From contig NZ_JAFBFH010000011.1 in the NCBI RefSeq assembly GCF_016909185.1, forward strand, positions 1-64,000: a stretch of DNA of 64,000 bases, given 5' to 3'. Below the pieces are notes generated by a model, which was not told the DNA's origin, made no database searches, and was given only the letters and a program-made list of their open reading frames with translations. Positions 17,474 through 26,488 of this stretch are shown here, piece by piece. Both the position numbers and the translations under genes were made by a program. Position 1 is the first letter of the stretch. Each line of letters starts with the position of its first letter. The stretch is from Siminovitchia thermophila. Lineage in GTDB: Bacteria > Bacillota > Bacilli > Bacillales > Bacillaceae_C.

Positions 17474-18857
17474 GTGGAGAATATTGTTTTATGTAGCAAT
17501 CTGGATTATCACATTATTTATTTCCATATATCTTTTTAAAATTGTATCTGGATCATTGTCAATTTTAAAGCCAAATTTAATCTCAATAATATTTTACTAT
17601 TCACTTCTGGTGACCAGCTTTATTGGAGCATTGTTTATAGTGTTAAATATAGATGAACATTATATGTTAACAAGGCTCCATAATGATGATTATCGGGAAA
17701 TAGGCTTTTATTGGATTTGTTATATTATGATTTTCATGCCGTTAACAATGCTTTTGGTAACACGGTTGTTTGGCTTTAATGCGCATGGAGAATTTCATAA
17801 TTATCTAAAGAAAAAAGTATCATTAAGCGCGAAAAAGGATAGAGATATATTTATTTTGATGACTACTCTATCTTTAATTTGTTTTTTAGCAGTTGTTTAT
17901 ATGATATTTATACTAGATAAAATACCGATTGTTGAACTATTTAGAGGCGCTTCAAACTTAGATGAATTGAGAATTAATGCTGGAAGAGGGTTTGAAGGAA
18001 ATATAGTATTTAGGAATATCTTTGCACTTGGTCTTCCGCCAGTTTTATCTTTAATTGCTTACATTTATGCTATAAAAACCAAAAGCCTTCCTTGGTGGCT
18101 GTTGTTTTTAATGTTATTTGGCATGTCGATATTTGTAAGTGTGTATGACTTGCAGAAGGCTCCGATCTTTTTCTATGTATTAATGTTTATTTTGGTTAAC
18201 ATATATATTGGGAAACTTACTTTAAATTTCAGGTGGATATCTGTAATTGGTGTTTTCGGTTTCTCTTTTTTATTAGTCATGTATAAGGTCATTGGAAATA
18301 TGTCGCTACTCAATTTATTATCTTATAATACGGGGCCAATAGGGCGTATGATATTATCCCAGATCTCTCCATTTTTTTTACACCTTGAATTATTTGGTGA
18401 TAAAATTGATCCGTTAATGGGAAAGAGCCTGCCAAATATCATTTTAAATTTGTATGATATTGAGCATGTAAGATCTGCAAGGCTAGTTATGGAAGTATAT
18501 TATCCAGAAAAAGTAGAAGCAGGGATAGCAGGAGTATTGAATACCATATTCGCTGGAGAAGCTTTTGCAAACTTTGGTTATGCTGGTATTGTTTTAGGTA
18601 CACTATATATAGGTCTATTCGTACAGATAATATATATTTCTTTTATTCGTCTGCCTAAAAACCCTATACTCATTAGTTTATTTGTATATTTTACAGTAAA
18701 TATTCCTCGGGTATTGGTGGGGGGCTTTACTGACTTTATATTTAATTCTTACTGGATCTTATTGTTCTTCCTTTTTGTAGGTATACTCATTCTAAGCCGC
18801 TTCAAACAAGAAATTCATAAGTATTACTCCGAGGTTTACATGAACCAAAAATCTTAA
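17460..18857 (+). CDS. Wzy-like O-antigen/capsule repeat polymerase
   Basis: This is a 465-residue membrane protein with about 11-12 predicted helices and a larger polar loop between helices around 320-370 (GDKIDPLMGKSLPN..ARLVMEVYYPEKVEAGIAGVLNTIFAGEAFANFGYAG). This is the layout of oligosaccharide repeat-unit polymerases. Sequence identity across this class is low, so the call rests on topology and on its place right after wzx with a 14-base overlap. TTG 17460 is used, with GGAAGG about 10 bases ahead. It probably links repeat units on the outer face of the membrane. Confidence 0.75.
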   Translation: MIKSEWRILFYVAIWIITLFISIYLFKIVSGSLSILKPNLISIIFYYSLLVTSFIGALFIVLNIDEHYMLTRLHNDDYREIGFYWICYIMIFMPLTMLLVTRLFGFNAHGEFHNYLKKKVSLSAKKDRDIFILMTTLSLICFLAVVYMIFILDKIPIVELFRGASNLDELRINAGRGFEGNIVFRNIFALGLPPVLSLIAYIYAIKTKSLPWWLLFLMLFGMSIFVSVYDLQKAPIFFYVLMFILVNIYIGKLTLNFRWISVIGVFGFSFLLVMYKVIGNMSLLNLLSYNTGPIGRMILSQISPFFLHLELFGDKIDPLMGKSLPNIILNLYDIEHVRSARLVMEVYYPEKVEAGIAGVLNTIFAGEAFANFGYAGIVLGTLYIGLFVQIIYISFIRLPKNPILISLFVYFTVNIPRVLVGGFTDFIFNSYWILLFFLFVGILILSRFKQEIHKYYSEVYMNQKS

Positions 18858-18908
18858 GGCTTGTAAAATAAAAAAGTGTTTTATAACTATGCATAAAGCC
18901 TTCTTTTT
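18856..18908 (+). terminator. Possible terminator after the polymerase gene
   Basis: AAGGCTT (18856-18862) pairs with AAGCCTT (18896-18902), followed by CTTTTT. The loop is long and A/T-rich, so this is a tentative call. Confidence 0.4.
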
Positions 18909-18938
18909 GAAATTTAAACAAGTAAAAGGTGAAGTTGG

Positions 18939-20078
18939 ATGAAAAATATTATTGTATATTTTCCATATAAGCTAAGTGACAATCCAAAAACCGGTTCTAG
19001 TGTTAGACCTCATAAAATGGTTGAGGCTTTTAAGTTACTGGGTAATAATTATGGGATTGAAATAATCGTTATTTCAGGAGAAAGCAAACAAAGGAAAAGG
19101 GAAATAAAGGAATTTATTAATTCTGAGAAAATAAAAAAAACATTGTTTTGCTATATGGAAAATAGTACAATGCCCTATTGGTTAACCGATGAAGACCATG
19201 TTCCTAGACATCCTTTTAGTGATATTCGATTTTGGAAATTCTTGAAAAGAAACAATGTTCCCATCGGATTATTTTATCGGGATATTTATTGGAAATTTAA
19301 AGAATTGTATACGCTAGAAGGAGCTAAGAAGTTATTAACGCCCGTGATGCGCGCTATCTATCAAAAGGAATTAAGACAGTTCCACAAAATTGTTGATGTT
19401 TTATATCTCCCCTCATTAGAGATGAATGAATATGTAGGTTGGGATGGAAATATTGAAGAACTTCCACCTGGGATTGATAAAATGAAGAATCTAAGTAATC
19501 CAAAGATAAATGACAGAGTGAACTTAATATATATAGGCGGGATAAGTAAAAGATATGGAATAAAGACTTTAATTGACGCAATGGAAATATTATTACAAAA
19601 AAAGAAAAAGCATGTTCATTTGTATGTAATATGTAGAAAAGCTGAATATGAACAAAATACATTTCTAAAAGAAAAGGCTGAAAATGATTGGGTTACAATT
19701 GAGCACTTATCAGGAGAAAGTTTAATACAAGTGTTCAAAAAAGCTCATATCGGAATAGTTCCGATACAAAAAAATTCATATCATGACTTTGCAGTGCCCG
19801 TAAAATTGTTTGAATACCTCTCTTTTGGGTTGCCGCTAATCGTAACAGATTGTAGCGCGCAAACAAGGATCGTAAGGGAAGGCGGATATGGCTTAGTTAT
19901 AAAAGATTCGGCTGATGAGCTTGCTCAATCTATTTTAAACATTATCCAAAAAAATAATTATATTGAGTATAAAAATAATATTCTACAAACCGCTTTTAAA
20001 AATCATTCTTGGTATGCAAGGGCTGCTAAAGTGTATGCAGATTTATCCAAAATAAAAAAACTTTTTTCGGAGGCATAG
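18939..20078 (+). CDS. Glycosyltransferase family 4
   Basis: This 379-residue GT-B enzyme has an N-terminal acceptor domain (1-180). Its C-terminal donor domain starts near 195 (VNLIYIGGISKRYGIKTLIDAM) and contains the FAVPVKLFEYLSFGLPLIVTD block, with Glu in the retaining GT4 position. AAAAGGTGAAG precedes ATG 18939. It is a cytosolic enzyme expected to add one sugar of the repeat unit; the specificity is not readable. It is the last intact gene before the insertion-sequence debris that begins at about 20.27 kb. Confidence 0.85.
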   Translation: MKNIIVYFPYKLSDNPKTGSSVRPHKMVEAFKLLGNNYGIEIIVISGESKQRKREIKEFINSEKIKKTLFCYMENSTMPYWLTDEDHVPRHPFSDIRFWKFLKRNNVPIGLFYRDIYWKFKELYTLEGAKKLLTPVMRAIYQKELRQFHKIVDVLYLPSLEMNEYVGWDGNIEELPPGIDKMKNLSNPKINDRVNLIYIGGISKRYGIKTLIDAMEILLQKKKKHVHLYVICRKAEYEQNTFLKEKAENDWVTIEHLSGESLIQVFKKAHIGIVPIQKNSYHDFAVPVKLFEYLSFGLPLIVTDCSAQTRIVREGGYGLVIKDSADELAQSILNIIQKNNYIEYKNNILQTAFKNHSWYARAAKVYADLSKIKKLFSEA

Positions 20079-20274
20079 TACCCAAGCAAGGTAATTATCC
20101 AAGTCAAATATTTTAATAGCAAGGAAGCACTAGTGTTGCATAAAATTTGATGGGATTTTCCGCTTATTTGTTTTCCCTGTTAAGAGCCAAAAAAGTAAAT
20201 ACCTAACTACAGGTGGTTCCATCCATTTGAGATTTATTTATAATTAGACTTTAAGAGCGATGACAACTTACTTA

Positions 20275-20441
20275 TCAGGGAACGCCTTTTCCTTCAATTT
20301 TTCGAAGCCAAATATGCGCTGGCTTCCACAAAGCAGCCCGTAGATAACGGCTGATTTGTAAGGTTTTTCGTTTGCTTCCTGTTTCTATTTGTTCGAGAAC
20401 ATGTAGGCAAAAAACAATCAGTGCGATGAACACTTGATTTT
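20275..20441 (-). pseudogene. IS4-family transposase, C-terminal fragment
   Basis: Read on the minus strand, the frame gives about 55 codons ending at a TGA at 20275, with NQVFIALIVFCLHVLEQI and a basic RKTLQISRYLRAALW stretch characteristic of IS4-family transposase C-termini. The matching N-terminal half lies at 21278-21787 on the same strand. The two are split by an IS21-type istB remnant, and the middle part is missing. Confidence 0.65.
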
Positions 20442-20444
20442 GGA

Positions 20445-20482
20445 TGTTTGGGATTCTTGCCCCGGGGAAAGAATCCCAAACA
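20445..20482. repeat. 38-nt near-perfect palindrome
   Basis: TGTTTGGGATTCTT (20445-20458) pairs with 20469-20482 around a CCCCGGGG centre. It lies exactly between the IS4 C-terminal fragment and the istB remnant. It may be an element end, a hairpin left by a head-to-head junction, or a terminator. Confidence 0.7.
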
Positions 20483-20496
20483 CCCCGCCGATAATG

Positions 20497-21216
20497 TTAC
20501 CTTTCTTCGTTTGCCTGATGCTCCATACTTTGACGGAAACGGTACGATTCTCCGTTTAGTAAGTGAATATGTGATTGATGTGTCAATCGATCGAGTAATG
20601 CAGCTGTCACCTTATCATTTCCAAAAACGTTCGTCCATTCAGAGAATGCTAGATTGGTCGTGATAATCACGCTCGCGCTTTCATATCTACTTGAAAAGAT
20701 TGGAACAATAACCCTGCTCCTGTTTTAGAGAGAGGGACGTAACCTAGTTTATCTACGATGCTCAAATCAAATTTGAGCCACTTTTTCTCAAATGCTCAAG
20801 CCTATTTCTTCATTAACCATTAGTAATTCCTTTACCAGTGCAGAAGCAGTGATAAACCATTTCTATCCCCAAAGCTATGGACAGATATGTTTTTCCTGTG
20901 CCACTATTTCCAAGAAAAATGAGTTTCTCTTTCTTTTCTACAAACTTTCCTTTCGCTAAAGTGATAAAGCGATTTTTATTCAGACTTGGCACTAGGCTAA
21001 AATCATAAGTATTAATGTCTATGTGGCCTGTTTGAGCCAACTTTGTTTTTGATTTTCTTCTCTTGCTTGTAGTTCTGTTTCTAGTAACGCTAATAAGTAT
21101 CCTTCATAACTTATATTTCGTTCTTCAGCTTCTCTTGCGAGAGAACGATACTATCTTCCAATTGTAGGCATTCTTAACTGTGTAACAATGTGATCTAGCA
21201 TTAGTTTCGTATTCAT
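20497..21216 (-). pseudogene. istB: IS21-family istB (transposition helper ATPase), degenerate
   Basis: Starting at ATG 21216 with AGGAGGTCAG ahead, the minus strand reads MNTKLMLDHIVTQLRMPTIG, then an in-frame TAG. It continues YRSLAREAEERNISYEGYL, shifts frame into YDFSLVPSLNKNRFITLA and the Walker A GNSGTGKT, and after further shifts ends in DKVTAALLDRLTHQSH..NGESYRFRQS at a stop at 20497. These are the successive blocks of IstB. With one stop and several frameshifts it is dead. No istA partner is present. It interrupts an IS4-family transposase. Confidence 0.85.
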
Positions 21217-21277
21217 TTCATCTGACCTCCTGTTAACTGTTCATATTGTAACTATATTCGACTTTTTAACTTTAGGC

Positions 21278-21787
21278 TCAATTATCAACAAATACAAAAC
21301 ACATACATGCATTCCTTGTCATCCACCATGTCTTCAAGCTGACCACGTTCGTGTTCTTTGGCATTGATATGACGGCTTTTTCGGGATAGGAAGTTCCTTT
21401 TTCCATAAATACAAGGCGTAGATGCAGTTTCACGCCGGCTTTTGTTTTGCGGAACTTTTCCCACCTATGGTTAGTTAAATTCAGTGGCAATGTGCTTGAA
21501 TCTATGATTTTTAACGACATTACAAGTTTTGTATAGTGATTTTTGGCATGAATTTGTGGGACTAAGTCAAGGAAAAGCCTTTGAAATAGATCTGGATTCA
21601 TGCCATTTAATCGGCGTGACAGCTACGAAATACTGATCGAATCAAGGTCAATCTCTTTTTGAAAATGATCATCGAAAAGACAATCACTTAGCGTATGAAG
21701 ACTTTCTACTTCATGTAGCTGAGAAAAAAGCAGTAATTTTAGGAATGACTCTGTCGTTAATTTTTTCGTATAGAAATCTAATTTCAT
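21278..21787 (-). pseudogene. IS4-family transposase, N-terminal half with internal stop
   Basis: From ATG 21787 the minus strand encodes MKLDFYTKKLTTESFLKLLL, runs to a TAG after DLDSISIS, then continues in the same frame through LSRRLNGMNPDLFQRLFLDL and IIDSSTLPLNL (first catalytic Asp block of the DDE domain) to about 21278. The C-terminal fragment is at 20275-20441. It is a dead copy, split by the istB remnant. Confidence 0.75.
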
Positions 21788-21799
21788 GGTTTTCACCTT

Positions 21800-22130
21800 A
21801 GAAAAAAATGGACGTACTGTTCAGGAAATTTACAATACCATTACCGAACAGGGATATAAAGGTCCCTATAGTTCTGTACGAGTGCTAGTTACCGAAATTC
21901 GCAGAAAACGAAAACAGAGGGACAAACACTTCAGCCATCAAGCTATTACACAAGAAATGAAATTCGTCGAGCTTTATGGCAATGGAGGTATTCTACAAAA
22001 GAAAAAGACAAGGCGTTCGTTGATGATTTCTTAAACGATATCCAGAACTACGCCCCTATTTTGCTTCATTCAAGGCTTTCGAGAGGCGGTTTCAAACCGG
22101 GATAAAGAACATTTACGGGAAATTGTCCTG
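21800..22130 (+). pseudogene. ISL3-family transposase, internal/C-terminal fragment
   Basis: The plus strand reads LEKNGRTVQEIYNTITEQGY and SSVRVLVTEIRRKRKQR, the second HTH-like region found in some ISL3 transposases. After a frameshift it reads KDKAFVDDFLNDIQNYAPIL and FREAVSNRDKEHLREIV, typical C-terminal blocks. It starts at the IS4 junction without its own N-terminus. A separate ISL3 N-terminal piece follows at 22223. Confidence 0.6.
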
Positions 22131-22222
22131 TTTGAAAAAAGGGTTCTTACGCACTTTTGATGGGTGTTATTTGACAATAAAATGGGAATATAACAACCAA
22201 AAGGAAAAAGAGCGTGATACTC

Positions 22223-22815
22223 ATGAAAAATGTTCTGAAACGACTAGATCCCTTTCTTAAGGTTGAATCGGTATTAGAGGAATCTGATCGAATGGAGTTT
22301 GTTGTGTTTGTTTCCTCGTCTTCCGCCCTATGCCCAACATGCGGCAAGCGTTCGTTTAATCGTCATAGCTCCTATATGCGTAAGATTTCAGATCTCCCTA
22401 TAGAAGAACGTAAAGTTTTTATTCATGTAAAATCTTATAAATGGTTCTGCAAAAATAGCAAATGTGAGAGACAAGTATTTACAGAACGACTACCTTGGAT
22501 AGCTCCTTATCGCAGACGTACTCAGCGACTGGAAAATGCTCTTCGAGAGGTTGCATTTTCAACGCATGCAATGCAGGCAGAAAAAAGTGTGCCGGACATT
22601 AGGTATGCCGGTTAGCCATGATTCTTTATTGCGTCTTATCTACAAAACACCTCTGCCAAAAAAGGAGAGTCCCTTTCGTTGGTATTGATGATTTTGCTTT
22701 CAAACGGCGACATAAGTATGGGGTTATTATTTGCGATGCTCAAACATCTCATCCCATTGACTTATTACCCGATCGAACAGCTGAAACATTTAAGACATGG
22801 TTGCTGGAAAATTAA
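22223..22815 (+). pseudogene. ISL3-family transposase, N-terminal part, frameshifted
   Basis: From ATG 22223 the frame carries the zinc-finger-like CPTCG..H..Y..RKISDLP and CERQVFTERLPW of ISL3 transposases. After THAMQAEK the true frame moves (VCRTLGMPVSHDSLLRLIYK), then moves again into PFVGIDDFAFKRRHKYGVI, which holds the first catalytic Asp, and stops at 22815. The rest of the DDE domain is missing. It is dead, with two frameshifts and a truncation. Confidence 0.8.
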
Positions 22816-23106
22816 GCAGAATACAAGCTGAAACAAGTAAGAACAACTGAAACCAAAGAATTATTTAATGCCTGCTTGACGCAAATGCCTTTCACTTCTA
22901 GCTCAGAAAAAAACAAATTAAGTTCATTCGGCAGTTGATTATATTGGCTATTTTGATCTATTATAGTAGGAACGCCTCTTCTGTGGTAGTGATCTCAGAC
23001 AATCTCACTGTACCAAAAAATGAGGTGTTTTTTCATTTCTTACTGCAGATGTCAAGGTTATGATTGGCAAGCCTTCGTACTAAGACTACCAATGATTACA
23101 CACTAG
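22816..23106. other. Debris between ISL3 remnant and epimerase remnant
   Basis: About 290 bases with no supported gene. They contain short decayed coding-like pieces after the ISL3 fragment (ETKELFNACLTQMPF) and a hairpin-rich A/T stretch. The left part of the epimerase gene that follows has been lost here. Confidence 0.45.
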
Positions 23107-23584
23107 TTGATTGGTGCGAAAGTTGAGTTAATTACCATTCATAGAGCTGAGAATACCGATGATTTTGAAAAAATGAGTCGGATTATTGATGCTTTTTCTC
23201 AAATAAAAGGGCCAAAAGTTTGGCCAGTCCACCCACGTACAAAAAAGAAGCTTCATTATTTTGGACTGGATATTAACAAGATACCTGATCTGCATATTAT
23301 TGAACCAGTCGGATATTTAGATATGTTGAAATTAGAAAATCTTGAATTGAAAATTGTAACATTCAGGCGGGGTTCAAAAAGAAGCATATTTCATGGAAGT
23401 TCCTTGTGTTACTTTGCGTGAGCAAACGGAGTGGGTCGAGACACTGGAATCGGAAGCTAACATTGTTGGTACGGATACTCAAAAGATCGTGGATGCTGTA
23501 TATAAATCAATTTCGCCGAACTATGAAGCATATTTTGGAGAAGCGGATGCATCTAAAAAAATTGTTGAATTGTTGTCAAAGTAA
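23107..23584 (+). pseudogene. WbpI-type UDP-sugar 2-epimerase, truncated and frameshifted
   Basis: This is the C-terminal half of a UDP-GlcNAc 2-epimerase family protein. The first frame reads VELITIHRAENTDDFEKM, VWPVHPRTKKKL and IIEPVGYLDMLKLE, then loses frame near 23365; the second frame resumes SGGVQKEAYFMEVPCVTL, TEWVETLESEANIVGTD and ends at 23584. Compared with the family DSGG motif, two bases (coding part of the Asp codon) appear to be missing. TEWVE rather than TERPE at this place is the mark of WbpI/WlbD enzymes that epimerize UDP-2,3-diacetamido-glucuronate. The N-terminal half was removed at the insertion-sequence debris. It is almost certainly inactive. Confidence 0.85.
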
Positions 23585-23724
23585 TTAACTGTCAAGCTTT
23601 TCTAAGGCGTATAAAGCGTTTTTCCTTATTTTGTAAAAAAGCAATACAGGCTGTTATTAATAGATAAGACAGAATGTATTACCTCTCCCGTATGATTAAG
23701 CTACTATTTCCCTTTGTTTTTTTG

Positions 23725-23733
23725 TGTTATAAT
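23725..23733 (+). promoter_or_regulatory. Extended -10 promoter ahead of the UDP-sugar dehydrogenase
   Basis: TGTTATAAT is identical to the box at 6341-6349. A start near 23740 would give a leader of about 215 bases that contains a hairpin followed by seven T. Confidence 0.55.
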
Positions 23734-23757
23734 GAATTCCGTAAATGAAGCGTGAAT

Positions 23758-23798
23758 CTCACAATATTAAAAGGTTGTTCGTGCTTGTGAGTTTTTTT
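23758..23798 (+). terminator. Leader hairpin with T run (possible attenuator)
   Basis: CTCACAA (23758-23764) pairs with TTGTGAG (23785-23791), followed directly by seven T (23792-23798). It lies between the predicted promoter and the gene at 23957, so transcripts would have to read through it. Confidence 0.55.
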
Positions 23799-23956
23799 AA
23801 TGATGAATTTCGGGGATACTTTTACTAAGTTTCTGCATTATAATTTCGTATGGCAAGTTTTTGATCATACGTCGTATGTTATTTAATTGGGGAAGTTATA
23901 AGCTTGCTCAATAAAATCACATAACAATTTCTTAAGAGTAGGGGAGGAGGTCAATT

Positions 23957-25270
23957 TTGACCATTGTAAATACTTTATTAAAGAAGATTGAAGTGAAAGA
24001 GGCCATTATTGGTGTCGTTGGACTTGGTTATGTAGGATTGCCGTTAGCTGTTGAAAAAGCGAAGGCTGGTTTTAAAGTCATTGGCTTTGATATACAAGAA
24101 AGTCGAGTAAACCTTGTGAATGAAGGTCATAACTATATTGGCGATGTCGTGGATGAAGATTTGTCAAAAATGGTGAAGTTGGGAAGATTGGAAGCAACAA
24201 CTGATTATCAACGTATTCAGGAAGTAGATGCTGTAGCCATCTGTGTTCCAACACCGTTAGATCGGCATATGCAACCCGATACGTCTTATGTACGCCAATC
24301 AAGCAAGGAAATAGCAAAATATGCACATGAAGGCATGCTCGTTGTACTGGAATCGACCACATATCCCGGAACAACGGAAGAAATTATTAGCCCGGTTTTA
24401 GAAGCTAATGGGCTTGTCGTCGGAGAAAACGTATTTGTCGCCTATTCACCGGAACGCGTCGATCCGGGTAACAAGCTTTATAATACAAAAAACACTCCCA
24501 AAGTTGTTGGAGGGATTACCTCAAATTGTACAGCAGTAGCTTCAGCGCTTTATCGGGCTGTACTGGATGGGGAAGTTCATGAAGTCTCAAGCCCCGCTGT
24601 TGCAGAGATGGAAAAAATATTCGAAAACACATTCAGGCATATCAATATCGCATTGGCAAATGAAATGGCTATTTTATGTGATAAGATGGATATTGATGTT
24701 TGGGAAGTGATTAATGCTGCAAAAACAAAACCGTATGGTTTTATGGCATTTTATCCCGGTCCTGGCCTTGGCGGCCATTGTATACCAATCGATCCATTTT
24801 ACTTAACCTGGAAGGCGCGGGAGTACAATTATCATACAAGATTGATTGAATTAGCGGGTGAAATCAATAATTCAATGCCTGAATTTGTCGTGCATAAATG
24901 CTTGGAAATATTAAATGAGTTTGGAAAGGCATTAAAGGGTTCAACTGTAGCAGTTCTTGGTGTTTCGTATAAGAAAGATATTGATGATGTAAGAGAATCG
25001 CCATCCCTTTCCATCATTTCCATGTTGAAGCAAAGAGGGGCCGAAGTGATTTCAATTGACCCACATGTAGCAAGTTTTAAACTTGATCATCAAGTAGTTG
25101 AAACGGTTCTTCTCACTGAAAAAGCAATCCAAAGTGCGGATTTAACTCTAATTCTGACGGATCATAGTGCCTTTGATTACGATTTAGTAGCCCGGTCAAG
25201 CAAAGCAATATTTGATACTAGGAATGCAATGAGTAAACAAGAAAAAATGGACAACTATTATAAGCTCTGA
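23957..25270 (+). CDS. UDP-N-acetylglucosamine 6-dehydrogenase, WbpA-type
   Basis: This 437-residue UDP-glucose/GDP-mannose dehydrogenase family enzyme oxidizes C6 of a UDP-HexNAc to the uronic acid with two NAD+. It has the N-terminal NAD motif GVVGLGYVGLPLA (near 20) and ESTTYPGTT. The catalytic Cys is in GPGLGGHCIPIDPFYLTWKA (near 275), a version of the motif typical of WbpA and relatives, and the C-terminal UDP-binding domain starts with LGVSYKKDIDDVRESPSL. Start TTG 23957 has GGGGAGGAGG six bases upstream. It sits in its own unit between leader hairpin and terminator. It would supply UDP-GlcNAcA to the WbpB/E/D-type enzymes. Confidence 0.92.
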   Translation: MTIVNTLLKKIEVKEAIIGVVGLGYVGLPLAVEKAKAGFKVIGFDIQESRVNLVNEGHNYIGDVVDEDLSKMVKLGRLEATTDYQRIQEVDAVAICVPTPLDRHMQPDTSYVRQSSKEIAKYAHEGMLVVLESTTYPGTTEEIISPVLEANGLVVGENVFVAYSPERVDPGNKLYNTKNTPKVVGGITSNCTAVASALYRAVLDGEVHEVSSPAVAEMEKIFENTFRHINIALANEMAILCDKMDIDVWEVINAAKTKPYGFMAFYPGPGLGGHCIPIDPFYLTWKAREYNYHTRLIELAGEINNSMPEFVVHKCLEILNEFGKALKGSTVAVLGVSYKKDIDDVRESPSLSIISMLKQRGAEVISIDPHVASFKLDHQVVETVLLTEKAIQSADLTLILTDHSAFDYDLVARSSKAIFDTRNAMSKQEKMDNYYKL

Positions 25271-25288
25271 AAAATATAAGTAAAAAAA

Positions 25289-25329
25289 ACAATAAATAAT
25301 AGGCATGTCCTACTATTTATTGTTTTTTT
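25289..25329 (+). terminator. Intrinsic terminator after the dehydrogenase gene
   Basis: AACAATAAATA-ATAGG (25289-25303) pairs with CCTACTATTTATTGTT (25309-25324), followed by T7 with a clear A run on the other side. It is a strong stem and could work in both directions. Confidence 0.8.
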
Positions 25330-25366
25330 ATCGTTTTTTAAAGGAAAGCTAAAGGGAGACATAAAC

Positions 25367-26488
25367 ATGAGAATATGTTTTTTGGCGCCGGCCAATTCCA
25401 TTCATACAATCAAATGGGTAAATGCTTTTGCTGAAAAAAATTATGAAGTTCATTTATTGACAATACATACACCTGATATAAAAGCATTGCATCCCAAGAT
25501 CAAAGTTCATAAATTGTTGTTTCACGCCCCTGTAGGATATTATTTGAACGCATTGCAAGGGAAAAGGCTGTTAAACAAAATAAAGCCGGATCTATTTCAT
25601 GTTCACTATGCAAGTGGATATGGGACTTTGGGACGGTTAATCAACTTTCATCCAATGATCTTGTCGGTGTGGGGGAGCGATGTTTTTGAGTTTCCTTATC
25701 AAAGTCGCTTCAAAGAGAAAACCTTGAAAAGGAATTTACAGAGTGCTGATCAAATCCTTTCAACGAGTTATAGTATGAAAATCCAAACAGAGAAATTCCT
25801 AAAACCGGAAACTGATATCAGGGTAACCCCATTTGGGGTTGATACGACAAAATTTAAACGTTACGAACAGAAGGAAAGCCTAGATAACAGTATAACAATC
25901 GGTATGATAAAACTTTTGGAGCCTATTTATGGAGCTAAATATTTAATTGAAGCATTTGCGAAGGTCTTAACCGACATAGGAAACAATGATGAGAACAATA
26001 CAATAAACCTTAAGCTTTTGTTTGTAGGTGATGGGAGCGGGAGGGAAGCATTAGAACAAATGGTAGGAAAAAAAGGAATACAAAAGCACGTTGAATTTGT
26101 TGGGGCTGTTCCAAATGATCAAGTACCATTGTGGTTGAACCGCATCGATGTTTTTTGTGCACCGAGTCTTAGTGAAAGCTTTGGTGTGGCAGTAATTGAG
26201 GCATCTGCTTGTGAAACTCCTGTTGTTGTCTCAAATGTGGGGGGATTGCCGGAAGTTGTAATAGATGAAGTTACCGGTTTTATCGTAGAACCGAAACATG
26301 TGGAACAGTTGGCGGAGAAAATCCTTATTCTTGTTAATGATCAATCATTGCGCAAACAGATGGGGGCTGCCGGTAGAAAGTTTGTATTAGAGAATTATGC
26401 TTGGGAAAAGAACGTAGGCACTATGGAAAGCATTTATATTGAAACGGTTACAAATAAAGGTTCTATGTCAAATGTTGGGGTGGAGTGA
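25367..26488 (+). CDS. Glycosyltransferase family 4 (C-terminus altered by ISL3 insertion)
   Basis: This 373-residue GT-B enzyme begins MRICFLAPANSIHTIKWVNAFAEKN. The donor domain contains VTPFGVDTTKF, ITIGMIKLLEPIYGAKYLIEAF, LFVGDGSGREAL, and the EX7E motif region APSLSESFGVAVIEASACETPVV with two Glu. It is a cytosolic, retaining sugar transferase for the repeat unit. The ribosome site AAAGGGAGAC precedes ATG 25367. The insertion element at 26459 begins inside the gene, so the last ten codons (GSMSNVGVE and stop) are element sequence; the natural tail is lost. The catalytic domains are intact, so it may still work. Confidence 0.88.
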   Translation: MRICFLAPANSIHTIKWVNAFAEKNYEVHLLTIHTPDIKALHPKIKVHKLLFHAPVGYYLNALQGKRLLNKIKPDLFHVHYASGYGTLGRLINFHPMILSVWGSDVFEFPYQSRFKEKTLKRNLQSADQILSTSYSMKIQTEKFLKPETDIRVTPFGVDTTKFKRYEQKESLDNSITIGMIKLLEPIYGAKYLIEAFAKVLTDIGNNDENNTINLKLLFVGDGSGREALEQMVGKKGIQKHVEFVGAVPNDQVPLWLNRIDVFCAPSLSESFGVAVIEASACETPVVVSNVGGLPEVVIDEVTGFIVEPKHVEQLAEKILILVNDQSLRKQMGAAGRKFVLENYAWEKNVGTMESIYIETVTNKGSMSNVGVE

